NCBI RefSeq assembly: GCF_030704535.1
Contig: NC_081820.1
Span: 26,579,001 to 26,643,000, forward strand
Source: Vitis vinifera
Taxonomy: Eukaryota; Streptophyta; Magnoliopsida; Vitales; Vitaceae
DNA: 64,000 nt
Reading direction: 5' to 3'
Positions within the stretch are counted from its first letter, which is position 1. Each line of letters begins with the position of its first letter. A program made the position numbers and the translations under genes. Of the stretch, positions 22,128 to 33,500 are shown piece after piece. The notes below the pieces were generated by a model, which ran no database searches, was not told where the DNA came from, and saw nothing but the letters and a program-made list of their open reading frames with translations.

Positions 22128-23167
22128 GAGTTTTGGGTCAAAATGGCCTCTTTGATGCCACGTAGGTGCCACATCATTAAAAAATATTTTTTTTTCGTCA
22201 TTATAGTGAAAGCCGCAGTTGGGAGACGCGACTTCATTTTTGCACTAAAGCCGCAGTTGGGAAACGCGGCTTCGTTTTTGTACTAAAGCCGCAATTGGCA
22301 AATGCGGCTTCATTTTTGCACTAAAGCCGCAGTTGGCAAACGCGACTTCATTTTTGTATTAAAGCCGCAGTTGCCAAACGTGGCTTTAGTTAATTTTTTA
22401 TTTAAATTTAAAATTTAATTAAAAAATTATTAAATTACAATTTATGAATGAAATTTAAAAATATACTTAAATAATAAATTATTTTATTTAAATTTAAAAA
22501 TCTAGTATTATTTCAACAAACATAATTTAATAGTTTTTAATTAAATTTGAAAGTAAAAAAAAAATATTATAATTGAAATCTCAGTTATTAACTATTATAC
22601 TATTATTTCGATAAAGATAAATTTATCATAATATAAATAAATTAATATCTTAAAAATTAACAAATTAAATATCTTAAATTAATAAATTATACAATTTTAT
22701 ATATTATTTATATGTTATATAAATTTATTATTTTAAGATTATTAATTTATTAATAAATCAAATATTCATTTATAATATCTTCTATTTATCAATTTATATT
22801 TGTTGAAATAATACTAGATTTTTAAGTTTAAATATAAATAATTTTTTATTTAAGTATATTTTTAAATTTCATTCATAAATTGTAATTTAATAATTTTTTA
22901 ATTAAATTTTAAATTTAAATAAAAAATTAACTAAAGCCGCGTTTGGCAACTGCGGCTTTAGTACAAGAATGAAGCCGCGTTTGCCAACTGCCGCTTTAGT
23001 GCAAAAATGAAGCCTTCCCAACTGCTTTCACTATAATGACGAAAAAAAATATTTTTTAATGATGTGACGTCTACGTGACATCAAAAAGGCCATTTTGAAC
23101 AATAATTTCAAAATGTACCCATTTTGAACATTAAGTTTCAAAAATGGGCCATTTTGACCCAAAACTC
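22128..23167. mobile_element. Complete-looking foldback Mutator-like element (non-autonomous MULE) with 9-bp target duplication
   Basis: The ends are inverted copies (GAGTTTTGGGTCAAAATGG at the left, its complement at the right) and the element is flanked by the same nine bases TAGTTAATA at 22119..22127 and 23168..23176. A 9-bp duplication is the hallmark of Mutator-like transposons. The 1040-bp element is almost one large foldback: the arms (about 22128..22520 and 22790..23167) carry CGTCATTATAGTG blocks, phased GCCGC repeats and a long AT-rich block in mirrored order. The left arm has five repeat units with exact 38-bp spacing (GCCGC at 22212, 22250, 22288, 22326, 22364); the right arm has three (22936, 22974 and a shortened one at 23012). 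Each unit is a small hairpin (GCCGCAGTTG/CAAACGCGGC). There is no transposase ORF, so it would need a partner element to move. The intact duplication points to a fairly recent insertion. Confidence 0.88.
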
Positions 23168-23176
23168 TAGTTAATA

Positions 23177-23935
23177 ATGATGAGTGGGATGTTTGATATA
23201 TAAGATTAAATAGATATTTTAAAAAAGGAATATGAAATAAGAGATATGAAAGTATGTATTTTTCTATTAAGTATAAGAATAAAATGTTTTAAATCACTAA
23301 CTCAATAAACACAATGAATTTTTTCTTGTTATATTTATTATTATTTGTTTCTTGCTTTTAAAGAAACAGTTTATTTTACTTTGTATTTAAACAGAGGATT
23401 GGATATTTTTGTTTCAGTTAATGATTAATATAAATTCGATCGATCGAAAAAAAAAAAAAAAAAAAAACCTTAAATCTTCAAATTCAAAGGTTTATGTGAT
23501 CACATTATGTAATCCACGTCAAAGTTCCATAATTATCCACCCAGAAGCTCCCAATAAAGTCAATGAATTACAATGATTTACTTGAATAGTAACCTATACG
23601 TGTCACGGGAAAAATGAGGAGTCTACAAGGGGGATGGAAGAATTTTTTAACTAACTGCCCATTCGTCCACAGATCACATGAAACTCACAAAGACTTCAAG
23701 GCCACCTTCTAAGGGATTATACTGGTCTTGCTAGCATCCAAAATATTTACTGGCAAGCCGTACCAAGGAAGGTAGATTTAGAGGAGAAATCTGATAAAGC
23801 CATTTCAAATTCTTCCATTAGAGCCACTGCCATAGAAACAAGATATAGACTGAGGACGATTTCAAGTAAATGAATCAATCCTCACTTTCTACGTAATTGA
23901 AGGGGGCAGCAACATCAAGAAGGGCTGGCAAACCA
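23177..23935. other. Intergenic stretch right of the MULE
   Basis: AT-rich, with a 20-base poly-A run near 23446..23466 just after GATCGATCGA. No gene is supported. Confidence 0.35.
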
Positions 23936-23939
23936 CGGA

Positions 23940-24095
23940 CTAGGTACTCGTAATGCTTCTATCAGCAAACACAACTTGAGCTGCACCAGGCCAGATACAT
24001 GAAGTCCATGGGCAGAATGCGGATGGATCCCGTTCATCAGCATTGTTCACAGTACTCTGCTTTCTTTTGCACCAGCCACAGGAAGAATTAATGTC
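23940..24095 (-). other. Possible terminal exon of unknown gene (weak)
   Basis: A good acceptor (TTCTTATATGCAG) at 24096 precedes a 51-codon frame ending at 23940, starting DINSSCGWCKRKQS and containing SAFCPWTSCIWPGA. Cys and Trp spacing looks non-random, but I find no matching upstream exon, and the nearby Cys-rich gene at 25110..25547 already has its own stop. It could be an alternative 3' end of that gene or chance. Confidence 0.2.
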
Positions 24096-24129
24096 CTGCA
24101 TATAAGAAGGATAATAATACATATGAGAA

Positions 24130-25105
24130 CCCCCACAAATTCCATTTCAACAAATTTCTAAAACAAAACAATTAATTCATTTCTAGCAATAAGAAATTTT
24201 CAACTCTCCTGAATAGCACAAGCTTCAATCCCTGCAAAATTAACATTAATTTCAGGACCCCATGAATCAAAACAGAGGAAAAGCATAAAAGATAATCTAG
24301 TTCACAATTATAATATAGGAAATACTGGATCATCCCCATCAACCTGCAATAGAAAGAGGAAAGAAACAGAAGCAAGTTTCTACCAGATTTACAATCCAAA
24401 ATGCCCTTCGTTTGATCTGGCAAAAACCTGTGCTGCATAAGCTCAACAATATATCTAAAGAACCATGATCTATTATCAGGTCATAGAAACCTTTCTGTAA
24501 TTATGGAAACAAAGGGAACTACGCATTCATAAGAAAAAGGATTGTTAATAGTCAAGTTAAGAACATGTTAACCCAATCAAATCCAATATAAATTGAAACA
24601 AACCGACTAAGCACAAAACACCAAAACATACAAGCTCACACAAAAAATGAGATGATAAGGAAGACAAGATATTAAAAGCAGTAAAAATAAGAACATTTCA
24701 CTGAATTATCAAATCAAGATCATAATTCAAGCCTTGCAGTTTTGCAAAAGACCTGAAAGCACCACGGAGCTTGTTATAGTTCATACTTAGAGAAGTAGGG
24801 TTAGAAAGGAACTGGATGTCATTCAAGTTTCAGTAGCAACCCCTTATACAAAGTGTAATGCCTGTTCAAATCTCCAGCTAATAGTCAATCTACTGGAAGT
24901 ACTAAAACTTATTAAACAAGATTAGAAATATAAGTCGTTCCTACAGACGGGTTGGACGCATCAGGTCCACCATTAAAGTACCCACATCAAGTTCCGGACA
25001 TCGACCTTTGGTCCATTAAAAAAAAGGAGAAATTTTTTTAATAAGGATGAAAAAAGAAGGAAAAAGGAAAAAAAAAGAAAAAAGATAGTTTTTTTTTCCA
25101 GTTAT
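24130..25105. other. Probable 3' flank of the Cys-rich gene, no gene seen
   Basis: Plain AT-rich sequence. A frame at 24172..24438 (-) has no family features. Confidence 0.35.
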
Positions 25106-25109
25106 TTAT

Positions 25110-25547
25110 CTAGCTCATATCCATGCCATCTCCAATTTGACTGCAGATTGGACCAACAGCACGGAAGGATCTCTCAAAAGGAGAAGGATGAAATTGGGCA
25201 TCCCGTCTGCGCTTAAAAGCACAGCTGTCATTGGGGGAATTCTCTGCATCGAGCTTCCTCCGAACACCTCTCACCGCCTGTTCCTCTGCCGGCGTAAAGG
25301 GAAAAACTTGGCCGCTCACTCTGCAAAGTGAGCTATGGTTATCATACAGAATTCTCTGGTTACAGTTTTTGTCACAGATGTGTGTGATTCCTGTAAGTTT
25401 GCAGCGATACATGTTCCCGCAAACATGTTCATTGTCACATTTCCAGTCGCATTTGTGACCCGGGATTGGCCCATCCCGGCCCAGAATACTTGACAGAAAA
25501 ATAACATTTGTAGGCCCTGCTACCATACATTTTCCATATACCTCCAT
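25110..25547 (-). CDS. Conserved-looking Cys/His-rich protein of unknown function
   Basis: The coding exon gives 145 aa from MEVYGKCMVAG to GDGMDMS. An acceptor (GGGCTGTGCAG) ending at 25622 and a GTAAGT donor after 25994 suggest an upstream untranslated exon at about 25994..26100; the first ATG after that splice is 25547, which is why I do not use the upstream ATG at 25655. The centre holds GHKCDWKCDNEHVCGNMYRC and GITHICDKNCNQRILYDNH, giving the spacing C-x3-C-x5-C-x5-C-x9-C-x3-C with nearby His, which looks like a metal-binding fold. It is followed by FTPAEEQAVRGVRRKLD and a basic KRRR segment that could direct it to the nucleus. I think this pattern recurs in other plants, but I cannot name the family and assign no function. 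Confidence 0.7.
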   Translation of the reverse strand: MEVYGKCMVAGPTNVIFLSSILGRDGPIPGHKCDWKCDNEHVCGNMYRCKLTGITHICDKNCNQRILYDNHSSLCRVSGQVFPFTPAEEQAVRGVRRKLDAENSPNDSCAFKRRRDAQFHPSPFERSFRAVGPICSQIGDGMDMS

Positions 25548-26109
25548 TGCTTGCTCCTCCGATCCTGCAGCTTCTGAACCCTTGTGAGGCTTCCCCTCTC
25601 CGACGCCTTCCACCAAAGGCTCTGCACAGCCCAACACAATACAGAAAATGGTCAAATTCCTGCTTCTGGCTCTGGAGAGAGTGTCGTATCCTGCAATTTT
25701 CCTCTAAGCTCCAACAAATTTCTAGACTTGCTTACATCTAAACAATGATCAGAAAGTAACCCTAGTTTTTTGAGATCTACAACCGAAACCATCAAATTCA
25801 AACAATACACAGCAAAACTGTGGCTTTCTCAATATTTTAGCACAAACAGAGCCATCCCAGGCCATAAACAGAAACTAAGAAGAGATCACCGAGCAGATCT
25901 GAGCTAGAAGACATAAGCAAAAAAACCCTAAAAGCACAAAAAGCACCCGAAAAGAAGAAGAAGAAGAAAAAGAAGGTGGAACCAGAGACTTACCCGTAAG
26001 AGTTGGGAGACGAGAGAGAAACTTCAGAGAACACCACAGCTAGGTCTCGGAAGGAAGAAAAAATTGGAAACCTGCGTCAAAATTGGAAAGCGAAAATGAG
26101 GAAAGAGGA

Positions 26110-27130
26110 GGAGAGAGTGGAGAATTTATAGAGATAGGGTTGGGGAAAAAAGGAAAAGTAGATGAAATGCAAATGCAAATGCAAATGAAATGCGCGTGAA
26201 ATGAGCGAAGGAGTGAGGACCGGGAGTATCACGCGTCGGCGTTGAATATTTCATGCAGTTCACCCAATAAATGATTTACACGTGGCTAGTGAGAACGGGG
26301 GGTCTTCCTACCGTTGCTTAATCCTATTTTAATGCCAAAAAAAATCCCCATTCCCACACCAAGTCAACACTTTTACCCTGACGTTAAACAACATTAGGGT
26401 TAGTCCCCATTCCGTTACTGTTGAAAAAGTGGCACCAATCGTATCAGGCCACGTGTATAATTAAGTTATATTAATTTTTTATAATTTCATTCTATTTATT
26501 TACATTTTTATTTTGTAAAATAAAATTTTGTTTAAAAATCTAAAATATTTTAAATATGTTTTAAAAATAATTTTTATATTTAATATTTTATTTTTAATTA
26601 TTCTAATATAATTATTTTTTAAATATATATTATACTTATATTATTCTAATAATATATATTAAGCTTATTTCATCCTATTTTACTTATATTATATTCTATT
26701 TCTAATAAATAAGGAAAAAAAATATTAAAGAATTTTTTTATCATATATTTAATATTTATAAAAAAATAAATGAAAAAAGTTTAAAAAAATGTAAAATTAA
26801 TTTATTAATTATATATATGTATATATATTTATGATTTTTAACTAATTAACATTCTTTTGGCACACTTTTTGCATGACATTAATAAAAAAATATTTAGAAA
26901 ATAAATTATTTTTAGAAAATAGTTAAAAATATCTATCTAATTTTTTAAAAATAAAATAAAATAAAATAAAATAAATTTATAGGATGCTAATGGATAAAAT
27001 TTAAAATAAAAAATAACTCTTATTATTATTATTATTATTATTATTATTGTTATGATTATGTTCTTCCCTTCACTCCACTCCAGCAGCAACAGAGAAAATC
27101 CCACGTCTCTCCCCTGCTTCAAAATATCCT
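26110..27130. other. AT-rich intergenic stretch with microsatellites
   Basis: An ATGCAA repeat lies at about 26167..26188 and a TTA/ATT microsatellite at about 27020..27049. CACGTG cores at 26279 and 26450 are isolated G-box-like sites. No gene is supported. Confidence 0.4.
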
Positions 27131-27169
27131 AACTAATCATGGTTGATTCTTCTCTCTTTTGGGTGTGCT

Positions 27170-27361
27170 AGGCCCACTTTTAGATTATTTCGGAATTGGA
27201 GGTTGGTTCAATTTCTTGTCTTTTATTTGTTTGTCATCTGGGTCTTTAATAATTGTTAATTTTGTTTGGTCTTTGGGTGCCGAAACTATTGTTGGTATAT
27301 CTCCTCCTTTCATCCAAACAGATCAGTTTCGGGTCTGTGGTTTCCAATTTCGAAACCCTAA
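27170..27361 (+). promoter_or_regulatory. POP5 promoter/leader motifs: site II and telo-box
   Basis: AGGCCCA at 27170..27176 (TGGGCCT on the other strand) is a site II element and AAACCCTAA at 27353..27361 is a telo-box. The pair is typical of plant ribosome-biogenesis and translation genes. The ATG of POP5 is 450-640 bp further on, so an intron in the leader is likely. Confidence 0.5.
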
Positions 27362-27814
27362 TCCCGAATCCTAGTTCAAGTGCCCATATGCAAATTTTAG
27401 GGTTTTATTTGCTGAAGTGTTTCAATTTTTTTTCCTTTTTTATTTTTATTTTAATTTTTTGGGTAGAATTAGTTATTATTCCATGAGAAAAACCCTGAAA
27501 ATATATTTCTGAGAATTACTTCTCTCAGCCCTTCTTCTTCAATTAGGAAGAAATCTATGTGTCTGCTCTTTCTGCAACTATTCTAGGGTATTAGGGTTTT
27601 TCTGTTCTTGGCCCTTTTCTTGAAGTTGCATTATCAAACACTTATTTGTTTATACTATGATGAAGATGGATTTGTGTGTAGAAGAAGAAATTGGGTTTAG
27701 AATTCTAAATAAGTTGTTTTGTATGTTTTCTTTTCTGTGAGTATATATCCTTTTTGCAAGGTTAAATAGCTTAATGTAATAAATTGGCTGTTGTAGAGAG
27801 GGTGAACAAGTACA

Positions 27815-29086
27815 ATGGTGGGGTTTAAGAATAGGTATATGATAATGGAGGTTTTTTTGGACCCGAACCGAGATCTTGCGGTTGATGATCCCATTATAAT
27901 TACACAGTTTAATGTGTCAAAAGCAATCAAAGACAGCATTCTTGTAAACTTTGGGGAGTGTGGTCTGGCTTCATCTTTTGGGTCATTCCAAGGTAAATAT
28001 AACATGTTACTTGGCTATGTTATTTGATTTTCCTGTGTGGTTATAGCTATTTCTCTTCGTTCAATTCAAACGTGCGGTTTTTTGTGTAGTCAAGTATGTG
28101 AATCCCATTACAAAGCTGTGTATCATCAGAGCATCAAGGGAGGAGTATCAAAAAGTTTGGTCTGCCATTACTATGGTTAAGAGTATCGGACATTGCCCAG
28201 TGCTATTCAATTTGTTGGACCTAAGTGGTGAGTTTAATACTTGCAATTGTAGCATACCGAATTTTAATGATGAAATGGGCGGCTCGTTAAATTTCTCCAT
28301 GTATGCATTCACAATGTAGGATAGTTATTTAATCCAAAACCCTTGTTGCCATGATCCTTCAAACATCATCAAGTGTCGAACATTTCTCTGCCTCGTTAAA
28401 TTATTCATGTACACTTTCACTAAAAGGGAAAAAGAAAAAGCAATAGAGTTATTTAGTCCTAAACTCGTGGAGATTATCTAAGCAAAGCATTTTGCTCTGA
28501 GTGTCTTACTTTTCATTTAACATTGTGGGATGCCTGCATACTGGATTAAGATCGTTTTTGATCATGCAAATATGTTCTTGAATGTTGTACTTCAATTCCT
28601 ATTGGATCCATTTTTGGCTATCCCTTGGCTTCAATAAATAATTTTCTTAATGCTATGCTTGATAGTTTTAGAAGAACTTTGATTTCTCTCTTATTGGAGC
28701 ATGAGAAAATTGAGACAGTTGAAAAATGAATGAATAAAATCTAACATCCTCTGAAACAAAGTCGGTGTTTTCCTCTTTCTTTTTCTCTAGAAAATAGATT
28801 GGGTGCTCTTAACTTTTTTGTGCCTGTTCTAAATTACTTGAGTAGCCCAGAACGTCTCTGTTGATATCACATAGAGGTTTATTTCAGAAAACAACATTAG
28901 CGTTTCATTTTTCTCATTTTATCCTCAATTGTATTAGGAAGTATCAGAGCATGTAGAAATGCTGCCTTAAAATGTGACAAAGCAAAGTTTGAGCAGTACA
29001 AGCTTGTAGTTGGAGATCGCCTCACAGACGACATCAATAACCAAATGCAGAACTGTCTTGAGAGGATCAAAATCCTGGAGCACTGA
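27815..29086 (+). CDS. POP5: POP5, protein subunit of RNase P / RNase MRP
   Basis: Three exons join in phase to 154 aa: 27815..27992, 28090..28227, 28938..29086. It begins MVGFKNRYMIMEVFLDPNRD and contains ITQFNVSKAIKDSILVNFGE, KYVNPITKLCIIRASREEY and GHCPVLFNLLDLSGSIRACR, the full Rpp14/Pop5 fold, and ends ERIKILEH. POP5 is a core subunit of nuclear RNase P and RNase MRP, which trim the 5' ends of pre-tRNAs and cut rRNA precursors. Length and exon content are usual for plants. A GGTACT site right after the stop may be a splice donor for an intron in the 3' untranslated region. Site II and telo-box motifs upstream fit co-regulation with ribosome production. Confidence 0.95.
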
Positions 29087-29089
29087 AGG

Positions 29090-30565
29090 TACTGCTTCTC
29101 TGTTATTATTATTATTATTATTATGTGCTTGTTTCTTATCCTATACCTTCTAAACTCAATTTAGTTGATGCACCTTTGATTGCATATGTTTCTTTTTGTT
29201 TCAATTATTGGTGATTGCTTGTTTGGTTCTAGAAATGCTGTCGTTGTTTGGCTCTGGCCGATGGAGGGGAGTATGAGAAATGGACTCTTTCGTCCTTCTG
29301 GGATGAGGATGTCAACCAAGGAAAATCAGAAACTGTTACTTTCGGCCTGCAATCCATATTCATCATTCAGTTGAAGTAGGTGGTGAGCTTACAAAGAGAG
29401 ATTTTTGAGGGGTTCAAACAGACCTTCTGAGTCATGCCCTGAGGAATATTTTTGTTTTTTTTTCCCTGCTGGGGATGGTTCAAATGCATTGTTACCTTTC
29501 AATCTGACAGTGGGTTGTGGGTATCGATCAAGTTTTAGCTATGCTGATATTTTGGTACTAGTAATTTTTGGGGCCATTGTTTTAGAGAACATTTTTTGAG
29601 AAAACAATTTTTTAGTATAGTTTTAAAACAAATTTGAATGAGAAAATATTTTCCAAGAAAAAAGTTTTAAAATAGGAGTCACAATTTTTATTAAAAGAAT
29701 TCAATAATTTCATTGATGGTTTTTACCAAGAGGCCCTTGAAGATATTAATAATAAATTTAATAATTTCATTGAAAAGATTTAGGGTTTTCTTTCCCATAA
29801 TGACTAAAAGATAAAGCAAATTACAATGATAGAATGGGATTGAAAGTATGAAATTTTCCCCTTAAGAATTCTCATTGGTTACATAGATTTTATTGGAGGC
29901 TGCTTTAGAAGGCAACCTCTTGGGAGATTATATTCATTGTGGTCATTTATTTCAAAACCATCCTAGTGAGTTGTCCTAATTTTCAGTATCCTGCAGCCTC
30001 TCTTGGATCTATCGGTTCAAGACCTGGCCCATAGTTTTCATAGAAGCTGCATAAAAGAGGATTGACTCTGATAGATAGTATCATGACTGTCAAGGATGGG
30101 AGGATATTGTCCACTTTGGGCCCCGGTCTTCGGAATTCAATTGGCTTTTTGCAGGGTATGTGGATGGAAGAGAAAGAGGAGGAAGATGATCAACAGGATC
30201 AGGAACTGGGGCACTGATAGATAGACCCATCATTATTCATTACTGCTAACTGGTTCTATATATGTTTTTGCTTCTACATAGTACATACCATAATGTAACA
30301 GAGCAGATAGCACAGGGAGAGAGGCAATTCAGATTCAACCCCAAGTTGGATTGCATATACTTGATCATGAGATATATAATTGTGTTCACACAGATGACTC
30401 AATTGGCATAGGACAAACCAGGTTCTGTTTTCTTACCCTAGCCCTGCCACGTCTAGATAACAAAAAAACTTGAATCTTATCGACTTGGTTAGAGCAAGGT
30501 CTAGACCAAGATAAGCTCCCAACATTCCAGAAGGGAGCTACCATGAAGACATGCGAGAATTCTTA
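29090..30565. other. Space between POP5 and the MutS2-type gene
   Basis: Starts with the POP5 3' flank, including a TTA microsatellite at 29104..29124. AT-rich repeat-like sequence follows at 29570..29830. No gene is supported; ORFs at 29180..29374 and 29405..29599 are likely untranslated sequence. Confidence 0.4.
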
Positions 30566-30569
30566 CCTG

Positions 30570-33500
30570 TCAGGTTTCGACATCAGTCAATTTTAATTTC
30601 AACTTCATGTTACCAGCCTGAACGACGAGCTGCCCTTTAGATGACTCCACTTCTAAAACTGTTGCTTTCTTTCCTAGGGAAGAAACATGCACCATATCGC
30701 CAACTTTGGGAACTCTTTTCTTCTCTGCAATGCAAATAGAAGAAGGAAAATCTACTTTGATGAGAACTTAAACAATCTTTTTGACTGGTATTTTCAACCA
30801 CGAGCAAGATGGATAATGTCACAAGATCCATCAGATGTTTACGAGTAATACCTGATGATGATTGCTGGGCAACTTTAGCGGGGTGTTTACTCTCACTTGT
30901 AGTAGGACGTTCATTGATATCTGCTGCAGTATGTTGGTTGCTAGTTGCTGATGCATGTTGGCTTTTATCTGCAGCAGTAGGCTGGGAAGGTCGGGTTGCA
31001 GATGAACGAAGCTGTCGGACCTTCTTGTGAAGGAGAGACCGTGCCACTGCTGCAGCCTCAGATACTTCCCTCATCTTTCCATATCTTTGATTGGTGCCAT
31101 GTTCCATTAGCTTTCTTTTAGTCACCAATAGATTTTCATAAAGATCTCTTGAAAGCCTGCAATCACAACCAGAACAAGCAACTTTCAAATTAGGAGATTG
31201 TGCCTTTTGTATGACTTTGTACCTCTATACGCATACCAAAAGTTACTCATGTTGTTTGAAAATTCTTACATCAGATAATATCGTGCATCATTAACACGCT
31301 CTTGAAATTCTTGCTTGAACCTTTCCATATCAATTATGACCTGCACAAAACAAAATCATGTCACTCATTAACACTACAGAAACCATTTTCAAGTTACTCA
31401 TTGTATATTTACTATGATCTCAACCCCGTGTAAACCAAAATCATGATAATCAATATGTTAGTAAGATGAGATATACTTTAAAAATCATAAGTGGAATAGC
31501 ATATGGGCTTTTTCAAAGCTTCCTTTTTTTTCTTTTTTGCTTCAAAGCAAGTTATAAGCAAGCTTTGATGCAAATACGTCCCAAATCCTTTAGGGAACCT
31601 TTCCTTTTCATGCTGATAAATCCGAAAAGAAAAAAAAAAGGGCATGCTTGATATCTCCATGAAGAGCTAAAATGCAATAGATCACTGCTTAGGGCGTGAC
31701 AAATAGACAAACTTTGGTAAGCCATTGCTTGTTACCTCATTAATCTCGGCGCTAGCTGCTCCATACTGTTCGCGAGCTTTATCTAGAACTTTCTTGGGTA
31801 CTCCTAACCTTTCAGCAATATTGATTGCATTTGAACGTCCTACAGTAAAAAACTTCCACTCCTTTATATGAAGAAATGTCATAGCAATACAACACATCAA
31901 GAAAACACAAAATGGCCATCAGTTTGTCAGAGAAAAGGTTTTCAGGAAAGCATAACAAGTATACTGCAATAAAAGCAGAGGAGAGCATTCTGCTTTAAGT
32001 TAGGCCTACATATGTAATCGATGGCAAAATAGGAAAGAGTATATTGATGAACATCAAGCAAGAACCCGGTATTGCAAACAAATGTAAATCATGCATCCAA
32101 GAGAGTAAACCTGGAATGCCCCAGAGGATCTTATAAGTTGGTTTTAAGTTCACTTCATCAAACTCCATACATGCATTTTCGAAGGCGTCGTTACTGTCAA
32201 CAAATGTTTTCACAAACATGAAGTCCAAGATTAAAATTCAGTTCATATGAGCATGGAACCAGTTATGTTTAAATATATTTTTTAATACTAGAAATAATAA
32301 GTGACTAGAATTTGACAATGTGACTACAACCATCCCATCTTTTAATTTAAATATCAAGTACCTGTATTTGAGGGTTTTGAGTTCACTGTGATGTGTGGTA
32401 GCTATTGTCAACAAGGCACCAGTTTCAGCAAAAGACTCCAGCAATGACATCCCTAGAGCCGCTCCTTCTAGGGGATTTGTGCCTGCACCAACCTAACAAA
32501 TACATAAAAAGGGATAATATCCATCAATTATTGCACCAAATGAATATTATCATTGTCCTGTTCAATTTTCATTTTTTTTTTCCCTACTTTTTTTCCTTTT
32601 TCTAGGCAGAAATTAGCTGACAATTAGGGCTTTGTTGCTTCATGTCCACTAAGCCATAACATGTTTATAGTAACATGTTAGATATGATAAAGGGATCACT
32701 AAAAAAAAAAAAACGAACGTACTTCATCTAGTAGCACCAATGACTGATTTGTTGACTGTGCTTTAATGTCCTGCAGATGTAAATAACAAACAGTATGACA
32801 AAAGAAAATGTGCATAGAAGCAGGATACATTTTTTATCTCCATTCTGCCAAGAACCAACAGTATGGCAAAAGAAAATGTGCATAGAAGCAGGGCACTGAC
32901 TTTCAATAAAATTTTGAATAGGACTTCCTCCCATTCCACAAGTTTATCAATTACACACCACTGGCTGCCAAGTCTGAAGTAAAAATTATAGGAATCTCTA
33001 CCCAGATGGATCTTATATCTAGTAACACACAATAAAATTTTGAATAGGACTTCCTCCCATTCCACAAGTTTATCAATTACACACCACTGGCTGCCAAGTC
33101 TGAAGTAAAAATTATAGGAATCTCTACCCAGATGGATCTTATATCTAGTAACACACACTGAAATGGGATAAAATACAATAATGTTTGTGTTTTGGATAAA
33201 GGATTTGGAACAGCTTGAGGAATATGAAATCAACAAACTAGAAACCTGTTGAATTGAAATTTCCAGAGTCTGCATCAGTAGAAGACAGATGGAGACATAT
33301 ATGGTGATGGTGGTTGTGATTGTAGTGAGAGTGAGAGTGAGAGTGACAGTGTGGCAGCAGTGCTTCTTTCTTTCTTTTTCTTTGTTTCTAATAGGGAACA
33401 AGGAAAACCATATGAATTAAAAAATTAGATACAGGGAACAGCGAGCTATCCTTTAAACCAAACACAAGATGGAGGCTTAGAAATTGGCATCAGGTAGTCT

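Noticed and set aside
32763-33401. 212-aa ORF in the MutS2 intron
   Set aside because: It contains the 126-bp tandem duplication in translated form and TTT(C/A)-type low complexity; it is intronic and not conserved in appearance.
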